A DNA stretch of 64,000 nt, from assembly GCF_033954455.1 (NCBI RefSeq), contig NZ_CP121473.1, forward strand, positions 558,001-622,000. The letters are read 5' to 3'. This DNA is from Thiorhodovibrio litoralis. GTDB taxonomy: Bacteria > Pseudomonadota > Gammaproteobacteria > Chromatiales > Chromatiaceae. The notes under the pieces are model-generated. The model saw nothing but the letters and a program-made list of their open reading frames with translations, had not been told where the DNA came from and did not search any database. Below are positions 45,898 through 54,773 of this stretch, in pieces. The position numbers were made by a program, and so were the translations under genes. Numbering within the stretch: the stretch's first letter is position 1; every line of letters starts with the position of its first letter.

Positions 45898-47322
45898 ATG
45901 GATGCACAGCTCCCCTCCGCTCGCAAAAGGCCTATTCTGGCTGAATTTCAAGCCGTGTCGTTATTTTTCTGGATCTCCGACGCCGCCATGATCATGGTCG
46001 CGTTGAATGGGCTGACGCGTCGGTTTGATGCGGGATGGGGCATCAATTACTGGATGGCTGCCCTGCTTGGAGCTCTGATTTTCAACATTTATGCGCGACC
46101 AGCCGGGGCCCATCGCAGTTGGCGGGGGCAGCACGCAAGCCGGTTCGTCTGGCCGGTGATCAACGCCTGGGTGGCGACGGTGGCCACTCTCATTGCGGTT
46201 GCCTTTGTTACCAAAACGTCTTACGAATTTGCACGGGCAGTCATGCTGAGCTGGTTCGTATTAGTGCCTGTGATCATCTTAGCGTGGCGGTACCTCGGCA
46301 TCCGAGTGGCTAGAAAAGCATATAACGCAGGCCGGAATATGAAGCACGTAGCGGTTGCTGGCTCTGTCAGCGATTCTACGGAGCTCATCAGTGTGATTCA
46401 GGGCAACCCAAGTCTCGGTCTCCGCCTAGTCGGCCTTTACGATGATCGCAAACTCGACAGAGAGGGAGACGCAAGCACCCATGACGAGCATCGCCGGGGG
46501 GATTTCGATGACCTTGTTACGGCGGCGCGGATGGGTATTGTTGACTTGGTGTACATTACCCTGCCCCTCAAGGCGGAGAACAGAATATCCGAGCTCATTC
46601 GCCACCTGTCGGACACCACGGCCTCTATACATTATGTGCCGAACTTTCTGACATTCGACCTCTTGCACTCGCGCTGGATCTACCTCGGTTCGATCCCGAC
46701 GCTCAGCATCCGCGAGACCCCGTTTTATGGCGCTGATGGCTGGCTCAAGGCCCTTGAGGACCTCTTGCTGACGGTGGTTGCGCTTCTGCTAAGCGCTCTG
46801 CCAATGGCTATCATCGCGATTGCGGTGAAACTGGATTCGCCTGGTCCGGTCATCTTCCGGCAGAAGCGCTATGGCCGCGATGGTCAAGTCATTTCGGTCC
46901 TGAAATTCCGCACCATGCGAGTCTGTGAGGATGGTAAAAAAATCACCCAAGCCACCAAGGATGACCCGCGCGTGACCCGCGTCGGTCGATTCCTCCGCCG
47001 GTATTCTCTCGACGAACTCCCCCAATTCCTGAACGTGTTGCGAGGAGAAATGTCCATCGTCGGCCCACGACCTCACGCTGTCGCGCACAGCGAAGAATAC
47101 CGCAAACTTGTACCTGGCTACATGCTGAGACACAAAGTGAAGCCTGGCATCACCGGATTGCCTCAGGTCAGCGGCCTGCGCGGCGAAGTGGACACCACGG
47201 AAAAAATTCGCAAGCGCGTCGAGTACGACATGCACTATATCCGCGAATGGTCTCTGTGGCTTGACCTGAAGATCATCTTTCTGACGACAATTCGAGTGAT
47301 AACTGACAAGGATGCCTATTAA
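45898..47322 (+). CDS. Undecaprenyl-phosphate sugar phosphotransferase (WcaJ/WbaP family)
   Basis: A membrane enzyme of 474 residues that starts a polysaccharide repeat by moving a sugar-1-phosphate, often glucose-1-phosphate, onto undecaprenyl phosphate. Four N-terminal helices lie within about residues 20-140, a CoA-binding-like domain spans about 150-270 ([16 protein letters not shown]), and a further helix near 285-308 leads to the catalytic part: [48 protein letters not shown] and [12 protein letters not shown]. These are the full Bac_transf motifs. It is probably the initiating enzyme for the exopolysaccharide of this locus. The sugar cannot be told from sequence; WcaJ-like length suggests hexose. 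Confidence 0.92.
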   Translation: MDAQLPSARKRPILAEFQAVSLFFWISDAAMIMVALNGLTRRFDAGWGINYWMAALLGALIFNIYARPAGAHRSWRGQHASRFVWPVINAWVATVATLIAVAFVTKTSYEFARAVMLSWFVLVPVIILAWRYLGIRVARKAYNAGRNMKHVAVAGSVSDSTELISVIQGNPSLGLRLVGLYDDRKLDREGDASTHDEHRRGDFDDLVTAARMGIVDLVYITLPLKAENRISELIRHLSDTTASIHYVPNFLTFDLLHSRWIYLGSIPTLSIRETPFYGADGWLKALEDLLLTVVALLLSALPMAIIAIAVKLDSPGPVIFRQKRYGRDGQVISVLKFRTMRVCEDGKKITQATKDDPRVTRVGRFLRRYSLDELPQFLNVLRGEMSIVGPRPHAVAHSEEYRKLVPGYMLRHKVKPGITGLPQVSGLRGEVDTTEKIRKRVEYDMHYIREWSLWLDLKIIFLTTIRVITDKDAY

Positions 47323-47460
47323 GCGCCTCGAACACTGTTTTGCCGGCACCCATCAAAGCGGCTCCGTCTCCTGAAACAAGCGTGAAACGCCATTGAGCGA
47401 GGGCTGTGCCGCGGACATCGTGGCCTCCAGGTTTGACAATATCCCTTTCCCGGCGTTAAT

Positions 47461-48210
47461 TTGCCAACCATCTGGATTGAAAGAGAATTGGAGCCGGAAC
47501 TTAAGCGTCTGACAGCGCAGTTTCCAGCCCTGATATTGGTCGGTCCGCGCCAAGTCGGCAAGACCGCTCTGCTCAGTCGTACCTTTCCCGATCATCGCTA
47601 CGCCACCCTGGACGCGCGCGAACCGCTGGTGAAACACCACGCGGACTGGGCGCAATTCCTCTGGCGTGGCGGTTTTCCCGCTCTTTGGGCCGGAACGCAG
47701 AAACCCTGCCTGATCGCGAGCGCTGGTATCAGGGCTATCTGGCCACTTAATTTCACCGATACGGGGCTAGCCGCCTATCTGCTTGGATTCGCCGCGGCCG
47801 AAACCCTGCTGGCGGGGCGGGAAGCCGGCGCGCTGTGGGAAAACCATGTCGTCACGCAGTGGTTGCGCTCGCGGGACTGGCACCAGCCTTCTGCCAACCT
47901 CTGGTACTGGCGCGACCAAGCGGGCAACGAGGTGGACCTGCTCATTGAACGCAACGGCGCGCTGCACGCCATTGAATGCAAACTCACCGAACAACCCGGC
48001 CCGCGCGAGACCCGAGGACTGGCCAAGCTGCGCGCCTTCTACGGCGACCAGATCGCCACGCGCGCATGGATCGCCTGCACCACGCGACAGCGACATGAAA
48101 TCGCACCAGGAGTGGATGCGACTCCAGGGTGGGAAATCCGCAGGAGCGTCCAACAGGCTCCTAGGGCGTTGCCACCATGGGTTCCAACTTGGGCGGCGGC
48201 TCGTTACTGA
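47461..48210 (+). pseudogene. DUF4143/AAA_14 ATPase with a large internal deletion
   Basis: The frame keeps the N-terminus of a DUF4143-type ATPase (Walker A VGPRQVGKTALLSRTFPD, then YATLDARE) and its C-terminal part (FTDTGLAAYLLGF; GALWENHVVTQWL; NEVDLLIERNGALHAIECK, the PD-(D/E)XK-like end). About 150-170 residues between them are gone, including the Walker B and the winged-helix part; the middle (WRGGFPALWAGTQKP, then an unrelated-looking stretch) is a patch of further fragments. Such proteins are normally 380-420 residues; here about 250. The start would be TTG. I read it as a decayed gene that by chance or selection stays in frame. It overlaps the 3' end of higA. Confidence 0.75.
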
Positions 48211-48445
48211 TTCGCCACAAATCCCATTGAACTTGATTCATAAGCCATGATTCGGCGCTGGTGCCAGTCAGCAGCGACACCCTGAGCGCCATTTCAGCCG
48301 TCATGGCGGCATGGCCGTTTAGCAGACGGGATAACTGCACGCGCGACACGCCAAGCCGTTTGGCGGCGGCGGTTACGCTCATGCCATCAGGCAAGAATTC
48401 ACCCAAGACTTCGCCGGGATGGGCGGGGTTGTGCATCTGTACCAT
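48161..48445 (-). CDS. higA: HigA-type antitoxin without a recognisable HigB
   Basis: A 94-residue XRE-type HTH antitoxin. The opening NPAHPGEVLGEFL and the HTH segment VTAAAKRLGVSRVQLSRLLNG are HigA hallmarks, as are MALRVSLLTGTSAESWLMNQ and the QVQWDLW motif. AGGAGG stands 7 nt before ATG 48445. In HigBA modules the toxin gene lies just upstream, but here that position holds an IS66 transposase remnant, and no HigB-like ORF is found on either side. It is therefore an orphan antitoxin; it may still regulate or cross-neutralise. Confidence 0.85.
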   Translation of the reverse strand: MVQMHNPAHPGEVLGEFLPDGMSVTAAAKRLGVSRVQLSRLLNGHAAMTAEMALRVSLLTGTSAESWLMNQVQWDLWRISNEPPPKLEPMVATP

Positions 48446-48461
48446 GTTGGCCTCCTAGTGG

Positions 48462-48545
48462 TAGCCCGAGGGTTTGCACGATGGAAAACATCGTGGCCGC
48501 CAGCTGCGCGCTCCACAGGCTGGCGGAGCCAAAGTAGTTTTGGGT
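48462..48545 (-). pseudogene. IS66-type transposase C-terminal fragment
   Basis: The minus strand reads QNYFGSASLWSAQLAATM followed by FSIVQTLGL, which matches the late part of IS66 TnpC-like transposases (RKNYxGSxSLWSAQLAATMFSLxQTL). The match begins at about 48545 and ends near 48462; the frame around it does not continue the family. It lies between the intact ATPase gene and higA. Confidence 0.6.
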
Positions 48546-48576
48546 ATCCCGAATTTTGTGTGGGGCTCGGTGACTA

Positions 48577-49728
48577 TCAGTCCGCGCTGGCCTGGCCAGC
48601 GCCCAGGTCGGCCAGCCACTCGGCAGCGGGATCGACCGCCACGGGTCCGCGTTGCTCGCGCTGGCGCAGATGTCGAACCAGCAAGGTCGCTCGGGCATCG
48701 GGAAATCGGGCGGCAGTTGCGGTCAGATAGCTCGGAACGGTGGCGTTCGACCACTTGCATTCAATCAGTTGGGTCGGCTGATAGGAATCGCACATCACAA
48801 AATCAATTTCCCGGCCTTCCTTGTCACGAATGTACCCAAGACTCGCCTCTTTCCCCTCGGCATCGCGCAACCGCTGGACCTCGGCTCGCAGCATGGTGGC
48901 GCAGGCATTCTCGAAGCGGGCGCCCTCATCACCCTTGACGAGACCTGTGTCGTAGAAATACACCTTCGGCTCCTTGAGCAAGGCGCGCGCGATATTTCGG
49001 TGAAAAGGCCGCACGGCGAAGACGATATGCAGGGTTTCAAGGATGTCCAGATAGCGCCCGAGGGTGGTGGGTGAAACCTGAAGGTCGCGGGCCATGGATG
49101 CCAAGGATACTGGTGACCCAACGCGTTCGCGCAGCATCTCCACAAACAGCCGCATGGCCCGCACCTCGCCGATGCGGGAGAACTCAAGGATGTCATCTCG
49201 GATCAGACCTTCGAGATACAACTGGCGCCAGCGCCGCGCATCGGCATCCGCTTCCACCAACAGGGGCTCAGGAAAGCCGCCGCGCTCCAGTAGCCTGTTC
49301 AGGGCGTTTTCAGGGGTGATGTCGGTGGCTGTGACGAGCTCATGCACGGTCACGGGGAGCAGGTGCCAGGAGAAGTAACGACCGGCCAGCGATTCACCGG
49401 CTTGACGGAAGGCGTCCAACCGCGCGCTGCCCGTGACAAGAATCGATTGTCCTTTGGCTCGACCGTCATAAACGCCTTTCAGCCAGGCGCGCCAATCCTT
49501 CATTTTGTGCAGCTCATCGAATACCAGCAAGGACGCAGTGGGTACCCAACTTTGTGCCAGCATCACGCGACGGTCAGGAAGCACATCCCAGTTAAAGAGG
49601 TGCGCATCGGGAAACTGGGACGCAATCATCTGTGCCAGTGTGGTTTTGCCCGCCTGGCGCGGGCCGGTGAGAAAAACCATTTTCCGGGCAAGATCGCGCT
49701 GCACCATCGGCTGGATCAGTCGTTTCAT
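48577..49728 (-). CDS. Intact DUF4143/AAA_14-family ATPase
   Basis: A 383-residue protein with an N-terminal AAA domain and a C-terminal nuclease-like DUF4143 domain. Walker A is TGPRQAGKTT (21-30), Walker B is LLVFDELHKM (D71, E72), and a sensor motif is ILVTGSARLDAF. The middle holds a winged-helix segment (SLASMARDLQVSPTTLGRYLDIL). The C-terminal part has FENACATML, then REIDFVMCD and LIECKW, the Asp and Glu-x-Lys of a PD-(D/E)XK-like fold. The cellular role of this widespread family is unknown; it is often in mobile or toxin-rich regions. It is preceded by a perfect 11-bp inverted repeat and lies among decayed relatives, so it may be the surviving copy. Confidence 0.85.
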   Translation of the reverse strand: MKRLIQPMVQRDLARKMVFLTGPRQAGKTTLAQMIASQFPDAHLFNWDVLPDRRVMLAQSWVPTASLLVFDELHKMKDWRAWLKGVYDGRAKGQSILVTGSARLDAFRQAGESLAGRYFSWHLLPVTVHELVTATDITPENALNRLLERGGFPEPLLVEADADARRWRQLYLEGLIRDDILEFSRIGEVRAMRLFVEMLRERVGSPVSLASMARDLQVSPTTLGRYLDILETLHIVFAVRPFHRNIARALLKEPKVYFYDTGLVKGDEGARFENACATMLRAEVQRLRDAEGKEASLGYIRDKEGREIDFVMCDSYQPTQLIECKWSNATVPSYLTATAARFPDARATLLVRHLRQREQRGPVAVDPAAEWLADLGAGQASAD

Positions 49729-49731
49729 GGT

Positions 49732-49761
49732 GACGATTTTCCCATGAGCTGGAAAATCGTC
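49732..49761. promoter_or_regulatory. Perfect 11-bp inverted repeat before the DUF4143 ATPase gene
   Basis: GACGATTTTCC (49732-49742) and GGAAAATCGTC (49751-49761) flank an 8-nt spacer, ending 3 bp before the ATPase ATG on the minus strand. It could be an operator or an mRNA leader hairpin that hides the ribosome site. No separate Shine-Dalgarno is visible. Confidence 0.6.
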
Positions 49762-49875
49762 AAGACTATTTTGGCTTACTCTGGAAGACGGTCGCCACAG
49801 CTCGCAGAAGAAATTTGATTGCGAAACGGGAAGCCAAGATTTTCCGTGCGCGTCATCGGCCCCGGATGCGCTGGA

Positions 49876-50046
49876 TCAACACCAGATTCCGAAATACCCA
49901 TAGTTCTTGCGCCGGCATACCGGCGTGCGCAGGGTCTCCTCCGCCTTGTTATTGTCCATCGGGACCTGATCAGCACTTGGCGGGTGCGTGAGAAACACTG
50001 TCAGCCCCGACCAATGTGCGAGCAGGCTGGTGAGCACCTTCGCGCC
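49876..50046 (-). pseudogene. IS66-type transposase internal fragment
   Basis: The minus-strand frame ending at TGA 49876-49878 reads AKVLTSLLAHWSGLTVFL, then THPPSADQVPMDNNKAEETL and RTPVCRRKNYGYFGIW. This is the region around the DNNxAE motif of IS66 transposases (HWxGLTVFxxxPxVPMDNNxAER...GRKNY). The frame stops soon after and is preceded by an unrelated DUF4143 remnant. Together with the fragment at 48462-48545 it shows at least one destroyed IS66 element. Confidence 0.7.
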
Positions 50047-50255
50047 AGATACCGCTTCAGGGTTGGGACTGCGAGGTCCAGCGCGCCCGCCAACTTGCTG
50101 TAGTTGAGAACCTGCCCGTTGTAATGGGCGCAGCGAATCAGATCCCGTGAGGCAGAGCTAAGGATCAGGAAACGCCCGGGCCGGCGGTCACGGTCGATTT
50201 CCAGTGCTTCCTCGGCGAGGCGGGGAATATAACCATGCATTTTCACTATGACCAT
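50036..50255 (-). pseudogene. DUF4143 ATPase remnant with internal deletion
   Basis: From ATG 50255 the minus strand reads YIPRLAEEALEIDRDRRPGR, FLILSSASRDLIR, then AHYNGQVLNYSKLAGALDL and AVPTLKRYL. These are three separated pieces of DUF4143 ATPases: the N-terminus, the 'EVDRDRRPGRFLLTGSASRDL' sensor region and the winged-helix part, joined in frame with the Walker A and Walker B regions missing. The frame then runs into the IS66 fragment and stops at 50001. The pattern mirrors the deletion derivative at 47461-48210. Confidence 0.65.
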
Positions 50256-50609
50256 AGTTGATTTGCATGGTTACGCGATGTCGCGCTGAATTCATCATCA
50301 AGGCTCTCCTCACCTGGCTCACCGCCTTGCGCGCCGCCCTGTAGGCGCGGCATCCCTCGTCGCGAACAACGCGCAAGACAACAGGTAGCGCTTAGATCGG
50401 CATACGCCGATCCACAGAATGGCAGCAACAGTTTAGCCATCGGTGCGCCGGCTCTAGCCGGCATCGCGCGCTAGGCGGGCTCGGCAGCCCCTCCGCGCCG
50501 CAGAAGGGAATTTTCAGCAGGGACAGAAAAGCGTGATCTCGACTATACTCTGCTGATGTAGTGTTCAGCCCGGCCACAACCCCGACAAGAGCTCAAAGTT
50601 GACGCCAAA
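50256..50609. other. Intergenic region in the decayed zone
   Basis: About 350 bp without a recognisable gene. Short open frames on the minus strand have no family resemblance and no ribosome site. A TATACT at 50543-50548 could be a -10 box for the fcl fragment starting at 50610. Confidence 0.3.
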
Positions 50610-50840
50610 ATGAAGGTCTTTGTAGCAGGCCACCGTGGCATGGTCGGCTCAGCCATCGCGCGGCGCCTGGCAATGTTAATGGGGTCGATCTCATCACCCG
50701 TTCACGGGCCGAGCTTGATCTAACCGACAGCAGCGCCGTAGAGACCTTCTTCGCCGAGCAACGCCCGCAACAGGTCTACCTCGCCGCGGCCAAGGTCGGG
50801 GGAATCTGGGCCAACGAACATCTGCCAGCCGAGTTCATCC
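50610..50840 (+). pseudogene. fcl: GDP-L-fucose synthase N-terminal fragment, frameshifted
   Basis: ATG 50610 begins MKVFVAGHRGMVGSAIARRL, the NADP-binding start of GDP-L-fucose synthase. The frame then breaks between about 50672 and 50685 and the homology continues in another frame as [39 protein letters not shown] and IWANEHLPAEFI. It stops there, at about residue 85 of some 320, and joins a different gene's end. A second, also incomplete, fcl lies at 52471-53073; the two differ in sequence, so they are not a recent duplication. Confidence 0.85.
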
Positions 50841-51196
50841 AGGTCGATCTGCTGGTGGCCAACGACGACGTGCTCATCGCCGTTGAATGCAAAAGCAAAA
50901 TGACCCACGACTATGTGGACCAGCATGTTGAACGCAAGGGCAAACTCAAACGCATGCTACCCGCTTACCGCCATCACCAAGCCTTCGGCGCGGTGGCGGC
51001 AATGGTTATGCCCACGGATGTCGTTCACTACGCGCAAAACCAAGGTTTTTATGTGCTGGTGCAAAGCGGCGAGACGCTGACCATCTGCAACGATCCTTCT
51101 TTTTCTGCCAGTGCCTGGTATTCAAGGAATCAGAGGCAATCAAAAATCAAAGCGGCTACGCTCGGTTCACCTTTCGAGCGTCCTGCCGGAGCCTGA
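50838..51196 (+). pseudogene. DUF3782-like nuclease-fold protein, C-terminal part fused to the fcl remnant
   Basis: Directly after the fcl homology the same frame continues VDLLVANDDVLIAVECKSKM, HDYVDQHVERKGKLKRMLP, FGAVAAMVMPTDVVHYA and GFYVLVQSGETL. This is the C-terminal PD-(D/E)XK-like domain of DUF3782 proteins (VDxLLxN...VAVExKS, a Glu-x-Lys end), which normally follow a coiled-coil N-terminus that is absent here. Translation could start at GTG 50855, giving 113 residues. The junction in frame with fcl looks like a deletion endpoint. The last 25 residues are probably not native. Confidence 0.6.
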
Positions 51197-51415
51197 GCAG
51201 GTCGGCGGGCGCGAACGCGGGCTGACCGGGTGTGAGAGCGCCGCTGGCGTTATTGAGCCCGAGTTCGGCCAGATCAACCGCAGACAAATTCACCTCCGTG
51301 CATCCGTTTACGGAAGTGTCAACCCGAAGCCGAACGGAGTAGAAAGAATGCCAACCTGGCATTTTTTCTCTCCCATTTTTTACCTTTGAGCTAAATACTG
51401 GATTTGGAGAATCTC

Positions 51416-51778
51416 ATGGGGCTTAGCTATGTCACTGTAGCGCTGACGAATCTTGGCAAAACGAAACCGTCCTATAAAGCCGATTTTTTAGTCGAAACCG
51501 GAGTCGTCGACTGTCTAGCGCCGAGTCGCGCCTTGCGGGATGCTGGGGTGCTTGAGGAAGGAAAAGACGTGTATGAACTGGCTAACGGCGATGTTATTGA
51601 ATACCCCTACGGCTTTGCCCGAGTCACCTTCATGGGCGCAGAAACAGTGACCCAGGTGATTTTTGGTCCGGATGATAGCGAACCAATTTTGGGTGTTGTG
51701 GCTTTGGAGACCACGGGCATCGGGGTCGATCCAGCAACCCGCACGCGGAAGCAGATGTCCGCCAAACCCTTGAAATAG
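51416..51778 (+). CDS. Clan AA retropepsin-like protein with Glu at the catalytic position
   Basis: A 120-residue protein of the small bacterial retropepsin-like (clan AA) family. It begins MGLSYVTVALTNLG; the active-site strand reads ADFLVETGVVDCLAPS where relatives have LVDTGA. Further family segments are YELANGDVIEYPYG and VIFGPDDSEPILGVVALETTG followed by VDPATR. The Asp-to-Glu change at the catalytic DTG would probably reduce or abolish protease activity. GGAG 7 nt before ATG 51416 decides that start over TTG 51404. It is a free-standing gene in the decayed region. Confidence 0.7.
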   Translation: MGLSYVTVALTNLGKTKPSYKADFLVETGVVDCLAPSRALRDAGVLEEGKDVYELANGDVIEYPYGFARVTFMGAETVTQVIFGPDDSEPILGVVALETTGIGVDPATRTRKQMSAKPLK

Positions 51779-52470
51779 CAGTTTGCGTCGACCAAACCCC
51801 CGTTGACCCGCGGGGAAGGATAGCCTTGACGAAGGGCATCGCGTCATTTCCGCAAGCTAAGGACTATCGCGAACTCTAGCGATTCGGGCACCTAGTGCGG
51901 CAGGATACTTATCGGCCAGCGAAAAGATGCGCGCCCAGCAGAACACAATGATTGCGCCTTGAATGCACGTCGTTAATCTATGCTCGCGATGCGGCGAGAT
52001 AACCGGTCAGATATCGCGCTGATCGGGCGAGCCATCTAATCGCGCTGACCAAGAGCTCCGTCAAGTTGGAAGCTTGGGGTCCGCCATTTCAGAGCTTTGG
52101 GCTATACTCTAGAACATAATAAATTTTAGGCTAGTGCCTACCGTTAACCTCGCATGGTGGCACTGCACAGCAGCGATTGGAGTCCAGTGGTTTTGTCGCG
52201 CTGGATCGGTAACGAAGGGAGGGTGAAGGTGCCATCAGAGACGCGATCCGTTAAGCGCAATGATTACTGTGCCTGCTCCGTGAATCACGCGAGCTCTTGA
52301 TCAAGGTGCCTGCGGATCGCTGCCCCGGCGATCTCAGACCCAGCAGTCCGGCGTGACTTCTGAGGGCCGGCTGCAAATTGGTCGCTAATTTGGGGGGGGC
52401 GACCGGCGCCGAGACTACGACCGGTTGTTCTCAGAAGAGAGCCTATCCGCAGACTGCTCAGAGAGGGCTG
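51779..52470. other. Long intergenic stretch before the second fcl remnant
   Basis: About 690 bp without a recognisable gene on either strand. It holds a G8 run at 52388-52395 and the AT-rich patch 52105-52130 with TATACT (52105-52110), a possible -10 box. The longest frame, starting at 52378, only adds residues to fcl without family similarity. Confidence 0.3.
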
Positions 52471-53073
52471 ATGAAGATTTTCGTAGCTGGTGACCGGGGT
52501 ATGGTGGGTTCAGCCCTTCTGCGCCGGCTGCAAGCGGCAGATGGTGGCGGCAACCAGTACATCACCCGCACCCGCACGGAGCTGAATCTGGTCGACTCAG
52601 CCGCTGTTGAGCACTTTTTTGCAGAGCAACAGCCGGACCAAGTTTACCTGGCGGCTGCCAAAGCCGGCGGCATCTGGGCCAATAATCACCTCCCGGCCGA
52701 ATTTATCTATCAGAATTTGATGGTTCAGGCCAACGTGATCCACGCAGCCTGGCGCCATGGTGTGCAACGACTCCTGTTCCTCGGCAGTTCCTGCATTTAT
52801 CCGCGCCTAGCCGACCAACCGATGACGGAAGATGCCCTGCTGACCGGCCCCTTTGAGCCGACGAACGAGCCCTACGCGGTCGCCAAAATTGCCGGAATCA
52901 AGCTCTGCAAGTCCTACAATCGGCAATATGGCAAGGATTTTAGAAGTGTGATGCCGAGCAATCTCTATGGTCCGGGGGATACTTTCCACCCGCGTGCCCG
53001 CATCCCGCTCGGAGACGGGCTCGCCCAGACCGATGCATGGTTTGTCGAGCACCAGAACAGCCTGTGCACCTAA
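52471..53073 (+). pseudogene. fcl: GDP-L-fucose synthase, C-terminally truncated
   Basis: From ATG 52471 (GAGAGGG upstream) the frame reads [20 protein letters not shown] through the catalytic region: [10 protein letters not shown] with the Ser, and [14 protein letters not shown] with the Tyr-x3-Lys pair. The homology ends at [12 protein letters not shown], near residue 174 of some 320; the last 26 residues ([14 protein letters not shown] and on) are unrelated, and the substrate-binding C-terminal domain is missing. It should be inactive. It lies directly before the damaged gmd, the gene for the preceding step of GDP-fucose synthesis. Confidence 0.85.
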
Positions 53074-53111
53074 CACATTACGATATTAAGAAAGCCCGTG
53101 ACAACACGTCC

Positions 53112-53933
53112 ATGAAGACAGCTCTCATCACCGGTATCACCGGCCAAGACGGCGCCTATCTCGCGGAATATCTGCTTGAGAAAGGCTATGTGGTGCACAG
53201 CATCAAACGACGCAGCTCGCTCTTCAACACCGACCGCATCGACCATCTGTATCAGGACCCGCATCAAGCGGACCGGCGCTTCGTCCTGCACCATGGCGAC
53301 ATGACCGACAGCTCGAGTCTGATCCGCATCATGCAGCAGGTGCGACCGGATGAAATCTATAACCTAGCCGCGCAAAGGTCCTGCAACGGCATCCGGTACA
53401 ACCATAAAAGCCCCATCCGCGGCGAGACCTTCGTAACCCGCAAGATCACCCGCGGGCTGGCGCGCATCAAGCTCGGCCTGCAGGAGCGGATTTACCTCGG
53501 CAACATGGATGCCAAACGCGACTGGGGCCATGCCAAGGACTATGTGCGCATGCAATGGATGATGCTGCAGCAGGATCAGCCCGAGGATTTTGTCATCGCC
53601 ACTGGCAAGCAATTCTCGGTGCGCGAATTCGTCGAGATCGCCGCGCGCGAGATCGGCATCGACATCCGCTGGGAAGGCCAGGGCGTCGAGGAGAAAGGCT
53701 ATGACCAGAAAACCGGCGCCTGCCTGGTGGAAGTCGACCCGCGCTACTTCCGCCCGGCCGAGGTCGAGACCTTGCTCGGCGACCCGAGCAAGGCCAAGTA
53801 GAAACTTGGCTGGGAGCCAGAGATCAGATTCGCCAGCCTGGTGGCGGAAATGATGCGTGAGGACTTGAAGGAAGCCGAGCGCGATGCCCTCTGCACCCGA
53901 GAAGGCTATGCTGTCCATCGCTACAATGAATAA
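53112..53933 (+). pseudogene. gmd: GDP-mannose 4,6-dehydratase with core deletion and amber codon
   Basis: The frame from ATG 53112 begins normally: [20 protein letters not shown], then [15 protein letters not shown] and DEIYNLAAQ. At about 53376-53382 it jumps in frame to [20 protein letters not shown]. Roughly 75 residues are lost, including the Thr/Glu and Tyr-x3-Lys catalytic residues. The C-terminal part is normal ([33 protein letters not shown]) until a TAG at 53799-53801 replaces a codon after PSKAK. The frame then continues KLGWEPEIRFASLVAEMMRE to the natural TAA at 53931-53933. Two independent lesions show that it is dead. Confidence 0.9.
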
Positions 53934-54115
53934 CCGAACAACGTCGAATAATATCTTGGTCCTTTACCAACGTGCTGGGCGCTAAATGATCATTGGCCTA
54001 CTAGTGGAAGTTCATTTTTTATTTGCACCAATATTCTTGGTGATAAAGAGACATTGCGTTTTTGGTACCTCTTTTTTGAAAGCCAACGAAGGTGTAACGT
54101 GTGGATTCTGACGAA

Positions 54116-54750
54116 ATGTCTTCTGATAGGTTGATGAAAAAGTTAAACCTAGGTTGTGGCTCTCAGGTTCCGGATGGTTGGATTAATGTCGACTACGCGC
54201 TTGGAGCGAGATTCACAAAAATAATTTTTTTCGTGGCGTTAATAAAAAGATTAGGCTTTTCAACCTGGATTGGCATGAGAAAATATTTGTTCATGATCTA
54301 ACGAAGAGCTTCCCGTGGAAGGGTACAACAGTCGACGTCGTTTATAGCTCTCATACTCTAGAGCATCTCACTAAAGAACAGGGCAGACAATTTCTCTCCG
54401 AGTGTTACAGAGTTCTTCGTCAGAACGGAATTATCAGAATCGTCGTGCCCGATTTAAAACATGAAGTAACAGAGTATCTTGAAGGTCGCATCCGAGCAGA
54501 CGATTTTATTGAAAACCTTGGCGTGCTTTATGAGGTTAAAAGCAACACTCTGAGAAACATGCTACCCCCTTTTTTTTCATTCCCACACAAATGTATGTAT
54601 GATTCACCAAGATTGATCGAAATACTCACCGAATTTGCTTTCCAGGCATCGTCGCAAAGCGCTTTCGAAAGTGAAATCACCGATATAAAAGCCGTCGAAT
54701 TACCAGGCCGCACCAAGAACGCAGTAATCGTAGAAGCGCGGAAACAATAA
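54116..54750 (+). pseudogene. SAM-dependent methyltransferase, frameshifted
   Basis: ATG 54116 starts MSSDRLMKKLNLGCGSQVPD followed by GWINVDYALG, motif I of class I methyltransferases found in glycan loci. The frame is lost near 54230-54260, in or next to an A5 run; homology continues two bases later as NLDWHEKIFVHDLTKSFPW, VDVVYSSHTLEHLTKEQG and CYRVLRQNGIIRIVVPDL, and on to the stop at 54750. Joined, the product would be about 210 residues, the normal size. A single indel separates the halves, so it is either a recent mutation or a sequencing error. An IS630 element lies 23 bp after the stop. Confidence 0.8.
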
Positions 54751-54773
54751 AATTTTCAAGCTTGGGCTCTTTA

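Noticed and set aside
49819-50103. Plus-strand ORF of 94 codons
   Set aside because: The minus strand carries the IS66 DNNxAE region here; the plus frame shows no similarity.
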